Virus record (IMG/VR): IMGVR_UViG_3300047332_000051
Span: 1 to 41,919 of that record
Length of the DNA: 41,919 nt
Direction: 5' to 3' (one strand)
DNA from: a virus
Shown one piece after another: positions 31,427-37,451 of the stretch (position 1 is the first letter of the stretch; each line of letters begins with the position of its first letter). Both the position numbers and the translations under genes were made by a program. The notes beneath the pieces were generated by a model. It was not told where the DNA came from, searched no databases, and worked only from the letters and a program-made list of their open reading frames with translations.

Positions 31427-32197
31427 CTAGACGGCTTGCTGCTTGCTGACGGCCTCCGCCCCAGGGATGACGGCTTGACCCTTGGTGGCGCGCATCTCGG
31501 CGGAGGCCAGCTTAAGGGCCGCCTCGATCATCTCGGCGCGCTTGGCGTAGTGGCGGACCAGCTTGGGGCCGTCGATCGCCTTGGCGCTCCAGGTGACCCG
31601 TAGGCTTGCGGCCCTGCCAAAGCCGGTCAGGCTACCGATCGAGGGGCGAGCGGCGGCCATTTGCTGGGCATGGTGGGCGGTGATTTCCGCAACCTCGGCG
31701 GCGTGCTCCGCGTCTTCCGCGTCCATGGCGTCGAAGACGTGGCCGGACTGCGCCGCCGCCTGCTTGGTGGCGAGCGCTTCATCCTCCAACGCCTTGGCCT
31801 TGCGGATGGCTTCGGCCGCTTCCAGTTCGCGCTTGCGCTGCTGGGCCGACAGGTAAGCCGTGAGGATGGACCTGCACTTCACCTTCACGCTCTCAGCGCG
31901 CGAGGACAGGGGGCGGAACAGCCCCTTGATGCGGGCAATTTCGTCCTCGAACTCTTTGCGCTCGGCGCGCTCGGCGAGGTCTAATTCGCCCACCTTTTCA
32001 TGCGCTTTCTGGCCTAGATCCTTGATCTGGGCCGCCTGGAGTTCGGTCAATTCAGTCGCCCAATCGACCATCTCAACGCCATCGGGGATTTTGGCCAGCT
32101 TGAGCAACTCACGCTCAAGCGTGGCGGCTCCGTCCTCATGCATGGCCATGGAGTTGGAGCCAATGCGCAGCAGCGGGGGAAGGGTGGTTTCGGTCAT
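31427..32197 (-). CDS. coiled-coil phage recombination-region protein
   Basis: A 256-residue protein; AAGGAG before ATG 32197. Residues about 50-180 are a long charged coiled coil (ELDLAERAERKEFEDEIARI..., RKRELEAAEAIRKAKALEDE). The C-terminal domain (SLRVTWSAKAIDGPKLVRHY, LKLASAEMRA, IPGAEA) recurs in proteins encoded beside ERF or Bet recombinases in prophages. Probably an accessory of the annealing protein, though its activity is not known. Confidence 0.65.
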   Translation of the reverse strand: MTETTLPPLLRIGSNSMAMHEDGAATLERELLKLAKIPDGVEMVDWATELTELQAAQIKDLGQKAHEKVGELDLAERAERKEFEDEIARIKGLFRPLSSRAESVKVKCRSILTAYLSAQQRKRELEAAEAIRKAKALEDEALATKQAAAQSGHVFDAMDAEDAEHAAEVAEITAHHAQQMAAARPSIGSLTGFGRAASLRVTWSAKAIDGPKLVRHYAKRAEMIEAALKLASAEMRATKGQAVIPGAEAVSKQQAV

Positions 32198-32230
32198 AGT
32201 CAGGTCTCCTTGGGAAAGGCGGGTTTAAGA

Positions 32231-32479
32231 TCAACGCTTGTGCGCCAGGGCGAGGTGATAGGCCTCCATCCGCTCCTTGCGGACCTGACGGGCCAGCTCG
32301 GATTCGGAGCTCATGGAAATGTCATGATCAATTCCAGCCAAGCGATAGCTTTCAATCGCATAGTCCAGACGCCTTTCGGCTTCCTTGCGCGAAAGAACCT
32401 CGGCCACGCCGCCGGAAATGACGACGACACCGTAATCCTGCGTCGGATAGATCTGATGCTTTTCGTTGAGGTCAATCAC
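32231..32479 (-). CDS. small hypothetical protein
   Basis: An 82-residue protein starting at GTG 32479 (GTGA with the upstream stop); a longer in-frame start at 32530 would overlap the upstream gene more. Sequence: IDLNEKHQIYPTQDYGVVVI, then GGVAEVLSRKEAERRLDYA with an acidic helix, and REKRMEAYHLA-type end. No domain recognised. Second gene of the leftward block. Confidence 0.5.
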   Translation of the reverse strand: MIDLNEKHQIYPTQDYGVVVISGGVAEVLSRKEAERRLDYAIESYRLAGIDHDISMSSESELARQVRKERMEAYHLALAHKR

Positions 32480-32643
32480 AGCTTCAGCCCCATTTCCTTG
32501 TAAATCGGCTCCAGTTGAGCACGTAGCCACGCCATGTTCTCATGATAGAGCGACCGCTTTGGACCGGACAGACGCGACAGTAAGCCTTGTACTTCCGCCT
32601 TACCGGCGGGGGTGTTGTCGAAAACGATAGCCTTGTTGGCCAT
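32476..32643 (-). CDS. first gene of the leftward block, 55 residues
   Basis: A small protein (MANKAIVFDNTPAGKAEVQG..., ending AQLEPIYKEMGLKL). CAGGAG eight bases before ATG 32643. No recognised domain. Start is directly downstream of the minus-strand promoter in the shared 32.67-32.70 kb region, so it should be the earliest translated of the leftward genes. Confidence 0.5.
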   Translation of the reverse strand: MANKAIVFDNTPAGKAEVQGLLSRLSGPKRSLYHENMAWLRAQLEPIYKEMGLKL

Positions 32644-32668
32644 GTGGGCAGCTCCTGAAAACAAGGAC

Positions 32669-32700
32669 AAATTGACAGGTGTGGTAATTGGTGTCAACAT
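32669..32700. promoter_or_regulatory. face-to-face divergent promoters
   Basis: Rightward: TTGACA (32672-32677), 17-base spacer, CAACAT (32695-32700). Leftward: TTGACA (32697-32692), 17-base spacer, CAATTT (32674-32669). The two perfect -35 boxes are an inverted repeat with 14 bases between them, so each promoter's -10 overlaps the other's -35. They should compete for RNA polymerase, acting as a switch between leftward recombination genes and rightward regulator/replication genes. The -10 boxes are weak, suggesting dependence on an activator. Confidence 0.6.
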
Positions 32701-32713
32701 ACATTCTATTACT
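32683..32713. promoter_or_regulatory. operator-like element B, GGTAAT-N19-ATTACT
   Basis: GGTAAT (32683-32688) and ATTACT (32708-32713) with 19 bases between, including the same 11-base core TGTCAACATAC as element A at identical spacing. It overlaps the leftward -35, so a bound protein could control both directions. Confidence 0.55.
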
Positions 32714-32726
32714 CAGGAGAAGGAAT

Positions 32727-32912
32727 TTGACCTACGAAAAGAGCCTGCCGGACTGGCGAAACTACCTCACGCCCGAAGAGGGCGAACAGGTGGATGAGAT
32801 TGAGAGCGCCATAGCCTTGGCGTCCACCGAGATTCAGCAGCGGCGCGGCAGGCTGTTGCGGATCAGAAACCGCGCCGGGCTGCGCAAGTATCGCGCCTCC
32901 AGGGGGGAATGA
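32727..32912 (+). CDS. first rightward early gene, TTG start
   Basis: A 61-residue protein. TTG 32727 has AGGAG with ideal spacing; the upstream in-frame GTG at 32688 lies in the promoter. Reads TYEKSLPDWRNYLTPEEGEQ, then a long helix (VDEIESAIALASTEIQQRRG). No known domain, perhaps a small regulator. The stop overlaps the next start (ATGA). Confidence 0.6.
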   Translation: MTYEKSLPDWRNYLTPEEGEQVDEIESAIALASTEIQQRRGRLLRIRNRAGLRKYRASRGE

Positions 32913-33370
32913 GCATGAAAAAGGGATCGCACACGCCGGCCCTCTGGGCTGAAATTTCCGAGGCGGATTTCCGCCAGCTTGTGACCGCGCATTTTTCGGC
33001 TGTGGAGTTATCGCGCGCTACGGGCCTATCAGAGGCTCAGTTGATTCGCCGCCTGAAGGTAATAGGTTTGGGATCAACTGGTGAGCGGGTGAAATTCGAG
33101 CGCGCGTGGCTGATCTCTGGCGGAGTTGTCAGGCGAGAGAATTTTTTAGGAACAATGATTTGGCGCGACGCTGGCCATAATCATCTGCACGATTTCGATG
33201 TCGATTACATGGAGGCCATGTTGAACGAGGGATTTCTGCAACGCCATCCATCCCAGATCGAGGAATTATACGTACATGTCAAAAACGACGAAAAACCGAA
33301 GCCGATCCGCCGTAGTGGTCAAGACGATGAAGGTGGGCGGGGGCGGCTATCTGGTGTTGTGCAAGCTTGA
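32909..33370 (+). CDS. helix-turn-helix regulator
   Basis: A 153-residue protein. An early HTH is visible at about residues 20-50 (DFRQLVTAHFSAVELSRATG followed by LSEAQLIRRLKVIGL). The rest has no clear domain. Its last 30 codons overlap the next gene in another frame over 95 bases; third-position GC falls in this part and codon quality favours the other frame, so the C-terminus may be a recent extension. Probably transcription regulator. Confidence 0.6.
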   Translation: MSMKKGSHTPALWAEISEADFRQLVTAHFSAVELSRATGLSEAQLIRRLKVIGLGSTGERVKFERAWLISGGVVRRENFLGTMIWRDAGHNHLHDFDVDYMEAMLNEGFLQRHPSQIEELYVHVKNDEKPKPIRRSGQDDEGGRGRLSGVVQA

Positions 33371-33476
33371 GGGTAGTCCCAAAGGCATGGCCTCAATCAT
33401 TATCGATCACGAACCGGAAAACGGCGAGCGCCTGATTATCTCCGAGATTGGACCCAATGCGTGGAGGCTGGCTTGA
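33276..33476 (+). CDS. small hypothetical protein with large overlap
   Basis: A 66-residue protein from ATG 33276 (GAGG upstream, somewhat distant). Lys-rich N-terminus, then KVGGGGYLVLCKLEGSPKGM and DHEPENGERLIISEIG, mainly beta. It overlaps the end of the helix-turn-helix gene by 95 bases and is coupled to the next gene by TTGA overlap. Function unknown. Confidence 0.5.
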   Translation: MSKTTKNRSRSAVVVKTMKVGGGGYLVLCKLEGSPKGMASIIIDHEPENGERLIISEIGPNAWRLA

Positions 33477-33838
33477 CCCCGTTGCCGCAGGACCTGAAAT
33501 CGGCGCATCAGGAAATCATCAAGCTTCGGCGTCAGCTTGAGCCCAGCGATCCCGAGCGCGCGCGCCGGATCGCCGCCAGGTTCCGCATCTCCCCGCAAGC
33601 TGGAATGGTGTTGCTTGTGATCGCCGAGCGCGGGGCTGGGCGGCCCATCGATTCGGTGAAGCTGAGAGGTCGAGTGCTAAGGGTGAACGGCGACGGCGGG
33701 ATTTCCAAGGTGCACCTGAAGGTGCTGATCTGCCATATCCGAGCCGCCTGTGGCGCGAACATGATCGTCAGCTCGGGCCGCGGCTATTGGATGGATGCGA
33801 AGTCGAGCGAACGCATCCTGAAGATCGCCAATGGCTGA
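33473..33838 (+). CDS. orphan OmpR/PhoB-type winged-helix DNA-binding domain
   Basis: A 121-residue protein. TTG 33473 is chosen because GGAGG precedes it by five bases and it overlaps the previous stop; GTG 33461 is less likely. Residues 36-110 resemble the effector domain of response regulators: FRISPQAGMVLLVIAERGAG, RPIDSVKLRGRVLR, KVHLKVLICHIRAACGANMI and VSSGRGYWMD (compare I-x-T-V-R-G-x-GY). There is no receiver domain and the N-terminus is a short helix. Likely transcription activator in the early region. Confidence 0.65.
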   Translation: MTPLPQDLKSAHQEIIKLRRQLEPSDPERARRIAARFRISPQAGMVLLVIAERGAGRPIDSVKLRGRVLRVNGDGGISKVHLKVLICHIRAACGANMIVSSGRGYWMDAKSSERILKIANG

Positions 33839-34223
33839 GCCGGACCCTATCGACTCCAACATCGGCCGCCTGATCCGTGTGCGCAGGCTGCAAATCAATA
33901 TGAGCATGTCCGAGCTTGGCCGGCGCATCGGCGTGACCGCGGCCCAGATGCACAAGTATGAGATGGCCCAGGATCGCGTTTGGGCGGCCGGGCTCTACAA
34001 GATCGCCCGTATCCTTAACGTGGAGGTGGCCTACTTCTATGGAGGGTATAAGCGCTTCGCCCTCTCGGGCGACGCCAGCGTCATGGAGGACTATGCCGCG
34101 GCGGCTGAGGCCATGTTTCTGGCCCCGGAGCTTGAGGCGCTCCCCAGGTTCACGGAGCCGCAAATCCAGGCTGTGCGGGCGATGCTGAGGGCTATGGACC
34201 CTGGCTTGCCAAGCGTTGCCTGA
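33831..34223 (+). CDS. XRE-family transcription regulator
   Basis: A 130-residue protein overlapping the previous gene by eight bases. The HTH (about residues 11-65) is classic: GRLIRVRRLQINMSMSELGR, RIGVTAAQMHKYEMAQDRVW, KIARILNVEVAYFYGG. The C-terminal part is acidic helical. No self-cleavage (S24) domain, so it is not a lambda CI-type repressor; more like Cro or host-regulator type. Candidate binder of the palindromic elements at 24.74, 32.68 and 36.82 kb. Confidence 0.8.
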   Translation: MAEPDPIDSNIGRLIRVRRLQINMSMSELGRRIGVTAAQMHKYEMAQDRVWAAGLYKIARILNVEVAYFYGGYKRFALSGDASVMEDYAAAAEAMFLAPELEALPRFTEPQIQAVRAMLRAMDPGLPSVA

Positions 34224-34284
34224 TCATGAAAAGTAATGACCCCGCCGCGGGGCTGAATCGCGACGGGGCCAGGAAATGCAACCA

Positions 34285-34344
34285 ATGAACCTGAACACCA
34301 TATCCAGGGACATCAGCGCTATCAACCCCAAACCCTGGGGTTGA
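34285..34344 (+). CDS. possible 19-residue leader peptide
   Basis: ATG 34285 to TGA 34342 encodes MNLNTISRDISAINPKPWG, ending five bases before the replication gene GTG. Ribosome signal GGAAATG lies upstream but weak. The gap 34224-34348 otherwise holds only another 20-codon frame. It could couple translation to the replication gene; evidence is slight. Confidence 0.3.
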   Translation: MNLNTISRDISAINPKPWG

Positions 34345-34348
34345 GGGC

Positions 34349-34987
34349 GTGAGGCTGTCTGACATCGTGGACGCCCTTTTTGAACAGGGGCTTGGGCGCG
34401 AGGTGATCGTGGCGACGATCCGTGCCGCCGAGCTGTCCGGTGCTACCGAGATTGAGGCCAGAAGGTCCAACGACGCCGCGCGGCAGGCACGGCGCAGGGA
34501 GCGTATGAAGGCGGATTTATCACGTGATAGTCACGTGACATCACGTGAGTCACGCGACCCCCTTCCCCCTGAAAAGAAAGGTCTCCCCCAAACCCCCTCT
34601 AAAGAAAACAAACCCCTATCCCCAAGCCCCCTATCGTCCCCCGATCTGTTCGGCGGTGAGACTTCACCCGCCAAGCCTAGGACCGACTACCCGCCTAACG
34701 CCTTTGACCGGTGGTATGCGGGGTATCCCCACAAGGTCGGCCGAGGGGCTGCGCTGGCGTCTTTCGAGCGAGTTCGCAGGTCGGGGCGGGTGACCTTCGC
34801 GGAACTAGTGGCCGGGCGGGATCTGTACGTTTCGACCAAACCGGCGGACCGGCCGTGGTGCAATCCGGCGACGTGGATAAACCAACAGCGTTGGAACGAC
34901 CAGCCGGCCGCCTTGACGGTGGTGGCCGATAACGATCGAGACCAGTGGATAAAAGACAGGCTGAACAGGAAATTCAGAGATGGCTGA
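34349..34987 (+). CDS. phage replication protein (lambda O-like arrangement)
   Basis: A 212-residue protein, GTG 34349 with GAGGG upstream. N-terminal winged-helix-like start (LSDIVDALFEQGLGREVIVA), then a basic region (SNDAARQARRRERMKA), a Pro/Ser-rich linker (about 70-110) and a C-terminal domain NAFDRWYAGYPHKVGRGAAL, then CNPATWINQQRWND that is typical of phage replication initiators. The linker region is encoded by DNA with four near-tandem palindromes and polypurine/polypyrimidine tracts. Origin-within-gene is like lambda O. No ATPase motif seen. Confidence 0.7.
   Translation: MRLSDIVDALFEQGLGREVIVATIRAAELSGATEIEARRSNDAARQARRRERMKADLSRDSHVTSRESRDPLPPEKKGLPQTPSKENKPLSPSPLSSPDLFGGETSPAKPRTDYPPNAFDRWYAGYPHKVGRGAALASFERVRRSGRVTFAELVAGRDLYVSTKPADRPWCNPATWINQQRWNDQPAALTVVADNDRDQWIKDRLNRKFRDG
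34520..34557 (+). repeat. four near-tandem TCACGTGA palindromes, candidate origin iterons
   Basis: TCACGTGA at 34520-34527, 34531-34538, 34541-34548 and TCACGCGA at 34550-34557, start-to-start 11, 10 and 9 bases, near one helical turn. They lie within the replication gene and are followed by a polypurine/polypyrimidine, A-rich stretch (34570-34625). Interpretation: iterons bound by the gene product, with the adjacent strand-asymmetric tract as unwinding element. Confidence 0.6.
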
Positions 34988-35480
34988 AGCTGCTGAAATA
35001 TTCGACGAACTTAAATCGCTAAGAAATCACTATCCGCACAAGAAACTAAGCGACGATGAGGAACTTAGGTGGGCTGAGGACTATATCCTTGAGCTGAGGG
35101 GATATCTCATCAGCTCGATCAAGGAGGGTTTCCGAAAGTATCGCCTGATAGATGACACGCGGAAATTTCCAACCGTTGGTCAGGCTGTGGCCATGGTGAA
35201 GGCCGCCGCAGCGGCGCGTACCGTGATCGGCGAAAGGGCCGCGACCCGCAACGATGTGTGGACGCCGTCCTGCATCGGTCCAGGCGAATATGCGGACATG
35301 AGCCTAAGGGACAAGGCCAGGGAGCAGAGGCTCCAGGCCATGCACGCCACGGTGCAGGCATCGCGGTTCATGGATCGGTCCTTGCCTCTCAGCAAGCAGC
35401 CCGAGCGCGTGCAGCATTTTCTTCGCCGGGCGGAAGGTCATCGCGCGGAGGCGATGCGTTTGATTTCCTGTATGCACTAG
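34980..35480 (+). CDS. possible helicase loader
   Basis: A 166-residue protein starting within the replication gene (8-base overlap). Acidic N-terminus (AEAAEIFDELKSLRNHYPHK), then RWAEDYILELRGYLISSIKE, FRKYRLIDDTRKFPTVGQAV, and a basic helical C-terminus. The W-...-F-P-T-x-G-Q-F motif is reminiscent of lambda P-type proteins, and the O-P gene order supports this. No direct motif proves helicase loading. Confidence 0.5.
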   Translation: MAEAAEIFDELKSLRNHYPHKKLSDDEELRWAEDYILELRGYLISSIKEGFRKYRLIDDTRKFPTVGQAVAMVKAAAAARTVIGERAATRNDVWTPSCIGPGEYADMSLRDKAREQRLQAMHATVQASRFMDRSLPLSKQPERVQHFLRRAEGHRAEAMRLISCMH

Positions 35481-35512
35481 GCAAAGAAAAACGGAATTAT
35501 ACGCTTTGGGGG

Positions 35513-35541
35513 TTGACCCGGATTAGGTGCCGTGGTTGTAT
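35513..35541 (+). promoter_or_regulatory. possible rightward promoter
   Basis: TTGACC (35513-35518), 17-base spacer, TTGTAT (35536-35541), within the 109-base gap after the possible helicase loader gene. Good -35 and spacing, mediocre -10. It would drive the 35590 gene and the transposase-like gene. The gap also has an AT-rich start (35481-35505). Confidence 0.4.
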
Positions 35542-35589
35542 CGGTCATCGGCTGAAGCCGAAGCGGGCGCCTCGCCGGGACAGGGGCGG

Positions 35590-35820
35590 ATGACGAAGAT
35601 GACCAACCACCCGAACCGCAGCCAGTCCGTCCGCAAGCAGGCTCAGGCCCTGGGCTACTATATCCGCGAGGGGTCCTACCAAGGTACGACGGATGATCGG
35701 CTGGGCCGCTGGTACTACGGCCATGAAAGCGATGAGTTTTTCCGCCCCTATGGAGCTGGCTATCGTACCCAGCGGGAAGCGTGGACTGCTGCGCTGGAAG
35801 ATGCCGCGCTGCACGCGTGA
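35590..35820 (+). CDS. small hypothetical protein
   Basis: A 76-residue protein; ATG 35590 follows AGGGG at close spacing; an alternative ATG is three codons later, and an in-frame GTG at 35527 lies in the putative promoter. Sequence: RSQSVRKQAQALGYYIREGS, then LGRWYYGHESDEFFRPYGAG and YRTQREAWTAALEDAA. Tyr/Gly-rich middle. Overlaps the transposase-like gene by GTGA. Function unknown. Confidence 0.55.
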   Translation: MTKMTNHPNRSQSVRKQAQALGYYIREGSYQGTTDDRLGRWYYGHESDEFFRPYGAGYRTQREAWTAALEDAALHA

Positions 35821-36320
35821 TTATAACCTCGCTGGTCTCAATCTATCGCCGCTTTCCGAATCGGGAGGCGGCGACTGTGCATTTGGAAACCGTCCGTTGG
35901 CCGGGCGGCCCGATCTGCCCTTACTGCGCCAGTCCCAAGGCCTCCGCCAATCGGGACGCCTCGCGCAACCTGACCGACCGCCGCTGGCAATGTCAGGCGT
36001 GTAGTCGATCCTACAGCGTCACGGTTGGGACGATTTTCCACAAATCGCACGTCGATCTACAGCGTTGGTTCCTGCTGATCGCCCTCATGCTCAACGCCAA
36101 GAAGGGGCTTTCCAGTCTCCAGGCGGCTCGCGATCTTGAGATGCGCCAACCGACTGTTTGGTCTATGATGCAGCGCGTTCGGGACGCCATGGGCCGCGAC
36201 GAAAAAGAAATTCTCCGCGGCCTGGTCGAGATGGATGAGGCCTATGTTGGCGGCAAGCCGCGTAAGCCGAATGAGCGCGACGACGACACTCCACCAGCTC
36301 CGCGTGGGCGCGCGACGTAA
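35817..36320 (+). pseudogene. truncated IS1595-type transposase (N-terminal part)
   Basis: A 167-residue reading frame from GTG 35817. It contains an IS1595/ISXO2 N-terminus: RRFPNREAATVHLETVRWPG, zinc ribbon C34/C37/C59/C62 (CPYC and CQAC), SVTVGTIFHKSHVDLQRWFL, the HTH (LQAARDLEMRQPTVWSMMQR) and the first catalytic Asp, D140 (VEMDEAYVGGKPRKPN). It then stops after about 26 more residues, so the remaining DDE core is missing. No terminal inverted repeats are visible. Instead the start is coupled to the preceding gene and coding quality is maintained, so it may have been kept as a DNA-binding protein rather than a dead relic. A leftward gene ends nine bases further on. Confidence 0.72.
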
Positions 36321-36328
36321 TGTGAAGC

Positions 36329-36481
36329 TCAACACATTTCGGCGTTTTCGTCAATCGCGTCCGCCATCCATTCGATGCCCCAGATGCTCAGGAGTCTGCA
36401 CAGGTTGTCGGCCTGGGTCTCATTGGGAAAGTATCGGGCGAAAATGCCCTTAGGCGTGATCCACCACACGACGAATTTCAT
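36329..36481 (-). CDS. 50-residue protein, third gene of the leftward trio
   Basis: ATG 36481 with GGGAG upstream; start overlaps the previous stop (ATGA). Product MKFVVWWITPKGIFARYFPN..., ending WMADAIDENAEMC; Trp-rich, soluble-looking. No known domain. Ends nine bases from the truncated transposase. Confidence 0.55.
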   Translation of the reverse strand: MKFVVWWITPKGIFARYFPNETQADNLCRLLSIWGIEWMADAIDENAEMC

Positions 36482-36606
36482 AGCGGAACTCCCAGGTAGG
36501 CGATCACTCCGAGGGCGACCAGAGCTGCGGCGGACCAGATCCAGAGCGCGTAGCGCGGGTGCCGAGGCGGCTCCGGGGTCCAGTTGAGATTCAGTGGCGT
36601 GGACAT
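36478..36606 (-). CDS. 42-residue single-pass membrane protein, second gene of the trio
   Basis: ATG 36606 overlaps the previous stop (ATGA). A Pro-rich N-terminus (MSTPLNLNWTPEPPRHPRYA) precedes one clear transmembrane segment (LWIWSAAALVALGVIAYLGV, about 21-40). Too short for automatic gene finders. Could anchor a partner at the inner membrane or act as a small toxin; no direct evidence. Confidence 0.55.
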   Translation of the reverse strand: MSTPLNLNWTPEPPRHPRYALWIWSAAALVALGVIAYLGVPL

Positions 36607-36803
36607 CATCCCCAAGCCCCGGCGGCTTCGGCGTGACCCATGTACCATCCGGCATATTTCAGGCGGTCTTCCTGGCTCTCAGCCGCATCATAGGCTAGCT
36701 CATACACCTTTATCCATTCCGATTGGGGGAGCTGCCGAACATGAAAGCCACAGGCGATGCGAACGTTCACATCGTGATGGCGGGAAAGGTGGTGATCAAA
36801 CAT
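36606..36803 (-). CDS. 65-residue protein, first gene of the leftward trio
   Basis: ATG 36803 with ACGGAGG upstream; upstream in-frame start codons lie in the operator. Product opens MFDHHLSRHHDVNVRIACGF, His-rich, followed by WIKVYELAYDAAESQEDRLK and YAGWYMGHAEAAGAWG. Might bind metal; no known family. It is coupled to the membrane protein gene, and the three should be co-expressed. Confidence 0.55.
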   Translation of the reverse strand: MFDHHLSRHHDVNVRIACGFHVRQLPQSEWIKVYELAYDAAESQEDRLKYAGWYMGHAEAAGAWG

Positions 36804-36818
36804 GGGTTGGCCTCCGTC

Positions 36819-36839
36819 TGTAATCATAAACGTATTACA
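36819..36839. promoter_or_regulatory. operator-like element C, TGTAAT-N9-ATTACA
   Basis: A perfect 6-base inverted repeat: TGTAAT (36819-36824) and ATTACA (36834-36839) with nine bases between, covering the -10 and start-of-transcription region of the leftward trio. It has the same half-sites as element A, with spacing ten bases (one helical turn) shorter. Confidence 0.55.
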
Positions 36840-36857
36840 TTGACCTCGCCGCGTCAA
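36829..36857 (-). promoter_or_regulatory. promoter for the leftward trio
   Basis: Minus-strand TTGACG (36857-36852), 17-base spacer, TACGTT (36834-36829). The -35 lies 54 bases before ATG 36803, the same distance as the leftward promoter at element B to its gene. TTGAC/GTCAA (36840-36857) also forms a face-to-face inverted repeat. The -10 is weak and covered by element C. Confidence 0.5.
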
Positions 36858-36898
36858 TAGGACATGCGGAAAATATACGCTCGCTACGTTTTATCGGC

Positions 36899-36935
36899 TT
36901 TTCAGCCGGTGCGATTCGGGTATCAATAGCGCCCA
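36899..36935 (+). promoter_or_regulatory. candidate promoter giving a leaderless message
   Basis: TTTTCA (36899-36904), 16-base spacer, TATCAAT (36921-36927), ATG at 36935. The predicted transcription start lies within two or three bases of the ATG, and no ribosome site is visible. Leaderless messages are known in Caulobacter and other alphaproteobacteria. Confidence 0.4.
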
Positions 36936-37210
36936 TGGTTACAGGTGCGGAACAGGCGGTGGCGCTCAAGAGCGCCTTGGTGCAGCTCGGAGCGCTTTAC
37001 GGGCTCAATCGGCCGCTGCGTCCATCCGAGTTGGGCCGGGCGTTGCGACTGTCGGAAACCGATCCGGGTAAGTCGGTCCGCGACTGGCTGGCGGGACACG
37101 GTATTCCAGGCCCGGCGGCCGTGGCGGTGGACATGATGCTTTATGGCGTCGTGCCTCCAGACGGTCTTGACAACATACTGACTCGGAAGAGGAAGACGCG
37201 AAATGCTTAG
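36935..37210 (+). CDS. helix-turn-helix-like regulator, possibly leaderless
   Basis: A 91-residue protein. ALYGLNRPLRPSELGRALRL, then SETDPGKSVRDWLAGHGIPG and VDMMLYGVVPPDG, looks like a small HTH protein in which the recognition helix is near SVRDWLAGHG, like plasmid/phage Cro-like regulators. Divergently transcribed from the leftward trio, it may be its regulator. Ends with a basic tail (TRKRKTRNA). Overlaps the next gene by eight bases. Confidence 0.6.
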   Translation: MVTGAEQAVALKSALVQLGALYGLNRPLRPSELGRALRLSETDPGKSVRDWLAGHGIPGPAAVAVDMMLYGVVPPDGLDNILTRKRKTRNA

Positions 37211-37451
37211 CCCCATTGTTCCGAAGTATCTGCGCTATTCGGGTTCTCAGCATTGGTATGACGTCGCTAAGCCCGAGGGGATCTGCGAGCGCATTTACCG
37301 ATTTTTAATCGGCAAGCGGGGCGATTATATCGAGCTTCGGTTTGATAATGACCAGCTCGTTCGGGTCCGATTGCTGTCGCTAGTGCGCCACGCTGAGCGC
37401 CGCCGCATGGCTAGGGAGATTGAATTGCTCCGAGCGGCGAGGGCGCGTTGA
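37203..37451 (+). CDS. hypothetical protein
   Basis: An 82-residue basic protein (SPIVPKYLRYSGSQHWYDVA..., then GDYIELRFDNDQLVRVRLLS) ending in an Arg-rich helix. ATG 37203 overlaps the upstream gene. No domain recognised. Confidence 0.55.
   Translation: MLSPIVPKYLRYSGSQHWYDVAKPEGICERIYRFLIGKRGDYIELRFDNDQLVRVRLLSLVRHAERRRMAREIELLRAARAR

Noticed and set aside
34226-34288. 20-codon frame between XRE gene and replication gene
   Set aside because: Too short, no good ribosome site; kept only as a comment.
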